A stretch of 58,045 nucleotides of DNA. Origin: Actinospica acidithermotolerans. GTDB taxonomy: Bacteria; Actinomycetota; Actinomycetes; Streptomycetales; Catenulisporaceae. The position numbers were made by a program, and so were the translations under genes. The stretch spans positions 1 to 58,045 of the forward strand of contig NZ_JAGSOH010000036.1 in assembly GCF_018139625.1 (NCBI RefSeq), in the 5' to 3' direction. Below the pieces are notes generated by a model. That model was not told the DNA's origin and ran no database searches. It saw only the letters and a list, made by a program, of their open reading frames with translations. Shown in pieces: positions 56,713-58,045 of this stretch. Position 1 is the first letter of the stretch. Every line of letters begins with the position of its first letter.

Positions 56713-58045
56713 TCACGCAGGTGGCGGCTGCTGTCCCCCGGCCGGCGGCCGGTAGCCGGGCAGCGGGGTGAATCCGGACTGGCCCCAGCCCGCGGCCGGG
56801 TTCCAGGTCGGCGCGGCCGGGTAGGCCCCGGTGCCGCCGGCCGGGCCCCAGGTGCCCGAGACGCCGGGCGCGGGCGGCGGCGGGGCGCCCTGGCCCCAGC
56901 CCGGCGCGCCCATCGGCTGCTGCATCGGCATCGCGTACGCGCCGGCCGGATAGCCGTGCCCGGTCAGCCGTGCATGCGCCTCGTCGGCCTCGGTGAGCTG
57001 CTGCTCGATCACGCCGCCCGCCTGGACGTACGCCATGAAGAGCAGCACGCTGACGACGATCTCGACGATCCAGAACCAGTGCCCGGCCACGTCGTCGTTG
57101 ATGCCGTGCAGCACCGAGGTCAGGCCCAGGCCGACGAACGCCAGCCAGAAGTAGCGCCGGTGCTGGAAGGCGAGGCCGACGAAGTAGCCGGAGATGCCGG
57201 CCCACACCGCGTGGCTCATCGGGTCGGTGACGAAGCGCCAGGATCCGCTCTGGATCGAGGTCATCGCGATGTACTGGCCGATCGAGCTGGGGTCGGCCCC
57301 TTGGCCGGCCGCGGCGGTGGCGATCTCGCCGGAGTTCGCCGGGATGTAGACGTTGATGTACTGCACCGCCTCGGCCGCGCCGAACGCCAGGCCGCTGACC
57401 GCGCCGAGGAACAGGTAGTCCTTCGGGGTGAGCGGCCCCCAGACGTTCTTGAGGATCAGCCCGAGCACGACGATCGGCAGGATCTTCACGAACTCCTCGG
57501 GCAGCCCGACGGTGAAGATGTAGGCGAACAGCCCCTGGTTCTGCGTCTCGAGCTTCTTCTCCAGCCAGATCGCCAGCGGCGCCTCGAAGATCAGGCCGAT
57601 CAGGCCGACCTCCAGCAGCATCATCGGCCGGATCAGCGGCGGCCGGATCGCGATCCAGAGCACCAGCAGCCAGGCGCACGCGAAGTAGATCGCGAAGGCC
57701 CAGGTGGACTTGGATATCTTCGTGACGTCGTCGCCGACGTACACGAGCGCGATCGAGGGCACCACGACCAGCGTGACGAACAGGATCGTGATCCAGTTGC
57801 GCAGCGAACGGTCGCGGATCCAGTGGTGGATCGGCAGCAGCATGACCGGGTTGAAGTGCACCGTCTGCCGCGGGAGTTGCGGGAAGTAGGGCTGCTGCTG
57901 GCCGTAGCCGCCCTGCCCGTAGGGCGGCGGGGGCGGCTGCTGGCCCCAGCCCTGCTGCTGCACGGGCTGGTACTGCGGCTGGGGCTGCGGGTACTGCTGC
58001 TGGCCCTGGCTCTGCCCCCACGACGGCGGCGGGGGCTGCTGGGGC
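56713..58045 (-). CDS. PrsW-family membrane protein with Gln/Pro-rich tails, N-terminus outside the window
   Basis: The frame runs without a break from the window's right edge to the stop at 56713, so the gene's start is not in view and at least 443 residues are. About eight membrane segments follow a Gln/Pro/Gly-rich cytoplasmic tail (QQPPPPPYGQGGYGQQQ), and a second Pro-rich tail closes the protein. PrsW intramembrane metalloprotease motifs are present: EE-x3-K (PEEFVKILP), FGAAEAVQY, and two later His motifs (SHAVWAG and LHGINDD). In Bacillus PrsW cleaves an anti-sigma factor. No sigma or anti-sigma gene is in view. Confidence 0.85.
   Translation of the reverse strand, partial: PQQPPPPSWGQSQGQQQYPQPQPQYQPVQQQGWGQQPPPPPYGQGGYGQQQPYFPQLPRQTVHFNPVMLLPIHHWIRDRSLRNWITILFVTLVVVPSIALVYVGDDVTKISKSTWAFAIYFACAWLLVLWIAIRPPLIRPMMLLEVGLIGLIFEAPLAIWLEKKLETQNQGLFAYIFTVGLPEEFVKILPIVVLGLILKNVWGPLTPKDYLFLGAVSGLAFGAAEAVQYINVYIPANSGEIATAAAGQGADPSSIGQYIAMTSIQSGSWRFVTDPMSHAVWAGISGYFVGLAFQHRRYFWLAFVGLGLTSVLHGINDDVAGHWFWIVEIVVSVLLFMAYVQAGGVIEQQLTEADEAHARLTGHGYPAGAYAMPMQQPMGAPGWGQGAPPPPAPGVSGTWGPAGGTGAYPAAPTWNPAAGWGQSGFTPLPGYRPPAGGQQPPPA

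Overview
The window is a GC-rich (about 70%) actinomycete chromosome segment. Four things point there: a riboflavin-histidine operon under an FMN riboswitch, a murT-gatD pair, a fabG-fabI pair in the order of mycobacterial mabA-inhA, and a structure matching the actinobacterial 6C RNA. An F420-dependent oxidoreductase, a DUF3516 helicase, a Tex protein and secreted CBM2-type cellulases fit a soil, cellulose-degrading genus, perhaps near Streptomycetales or Catenulisporales. The genus is inferred, not shown. No phage, transposase, integrase, CRISPR array or tRNA gene was seen, so most of the window looks like core chromosome with a few accessory patches.

Layout. 0-4.2 kb: the end of an unknown gene, a P-loop kinase, a VOC protein divergent from an F420-type oxidoreductase, a small membrane-anchored protein and a methyltransferase. 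4.2-8.8 kb: one minus-strand operon, FMN riboswitch-ribE-ribM-ribB-ribH-hisE-hisG-PH-domain protein, with 4-base stop/start overlaps at three junctions. 8.9-16.4 kb: an ArsB-type permease, an ACT-domain protein, a small membrane protein, a Uma2 nuclease, a DUF3516 helicase and a hypothetical protein. 16.4-18.5 kb: murT-gatD, which amidate lipid II. 18.6-23.1 kb: an oxidoreductase divergent from its TetR regulator with three operator copies, a DUF4436 protein, a TrmH/SpoU methyltransferase and a fumarylacetoacetase-family enzyme. 23.2-31.2 kb: a MecA-like penicillin-binding protein divergent from two large paralogous TPR proteins. 31.2-34.9 kb: a DHFR-like protein, a SpoIIE phosphatase and a LacI regulator. 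34.9-38.7 kb: divergent GH5 and GH6 cellulases. 38.8-42.7 kb: a 2OG oxygenase, a DinB protein, two WXG100/EspC-like proteins, a P-loop kinase and an HTH/Clp-N pair. 42.7-51.8 kb: tex and two tandem tricorn-type proteases. 51.8-58 kb: fabI-fabG, a DUF3099 protein, the 6C-like RNA, moaA, a phosphodiester glycosidase-like protein and a PrsW-type protein cut by the window edge.

Three patterns cut across genes. First, at least ten start codons sit 6-8 bases after a TANNNT -10 hexamer, the signature of leaderless transcripts. Second, short tandem repeats or fresh duplications occupy many 3' intergenic spaces (10.4, 15.3, 18.5, 21.3, 34.4 and 40.4 kb). Third, the two divergent cellulase genes carry a perfect 279-bp inverted repeat over their CBM2 modules, so recombination would invert the promoter/signal-peptide block between them. 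That repeat and the tandem TPR and tricorn pairs are the least ordinary features here.
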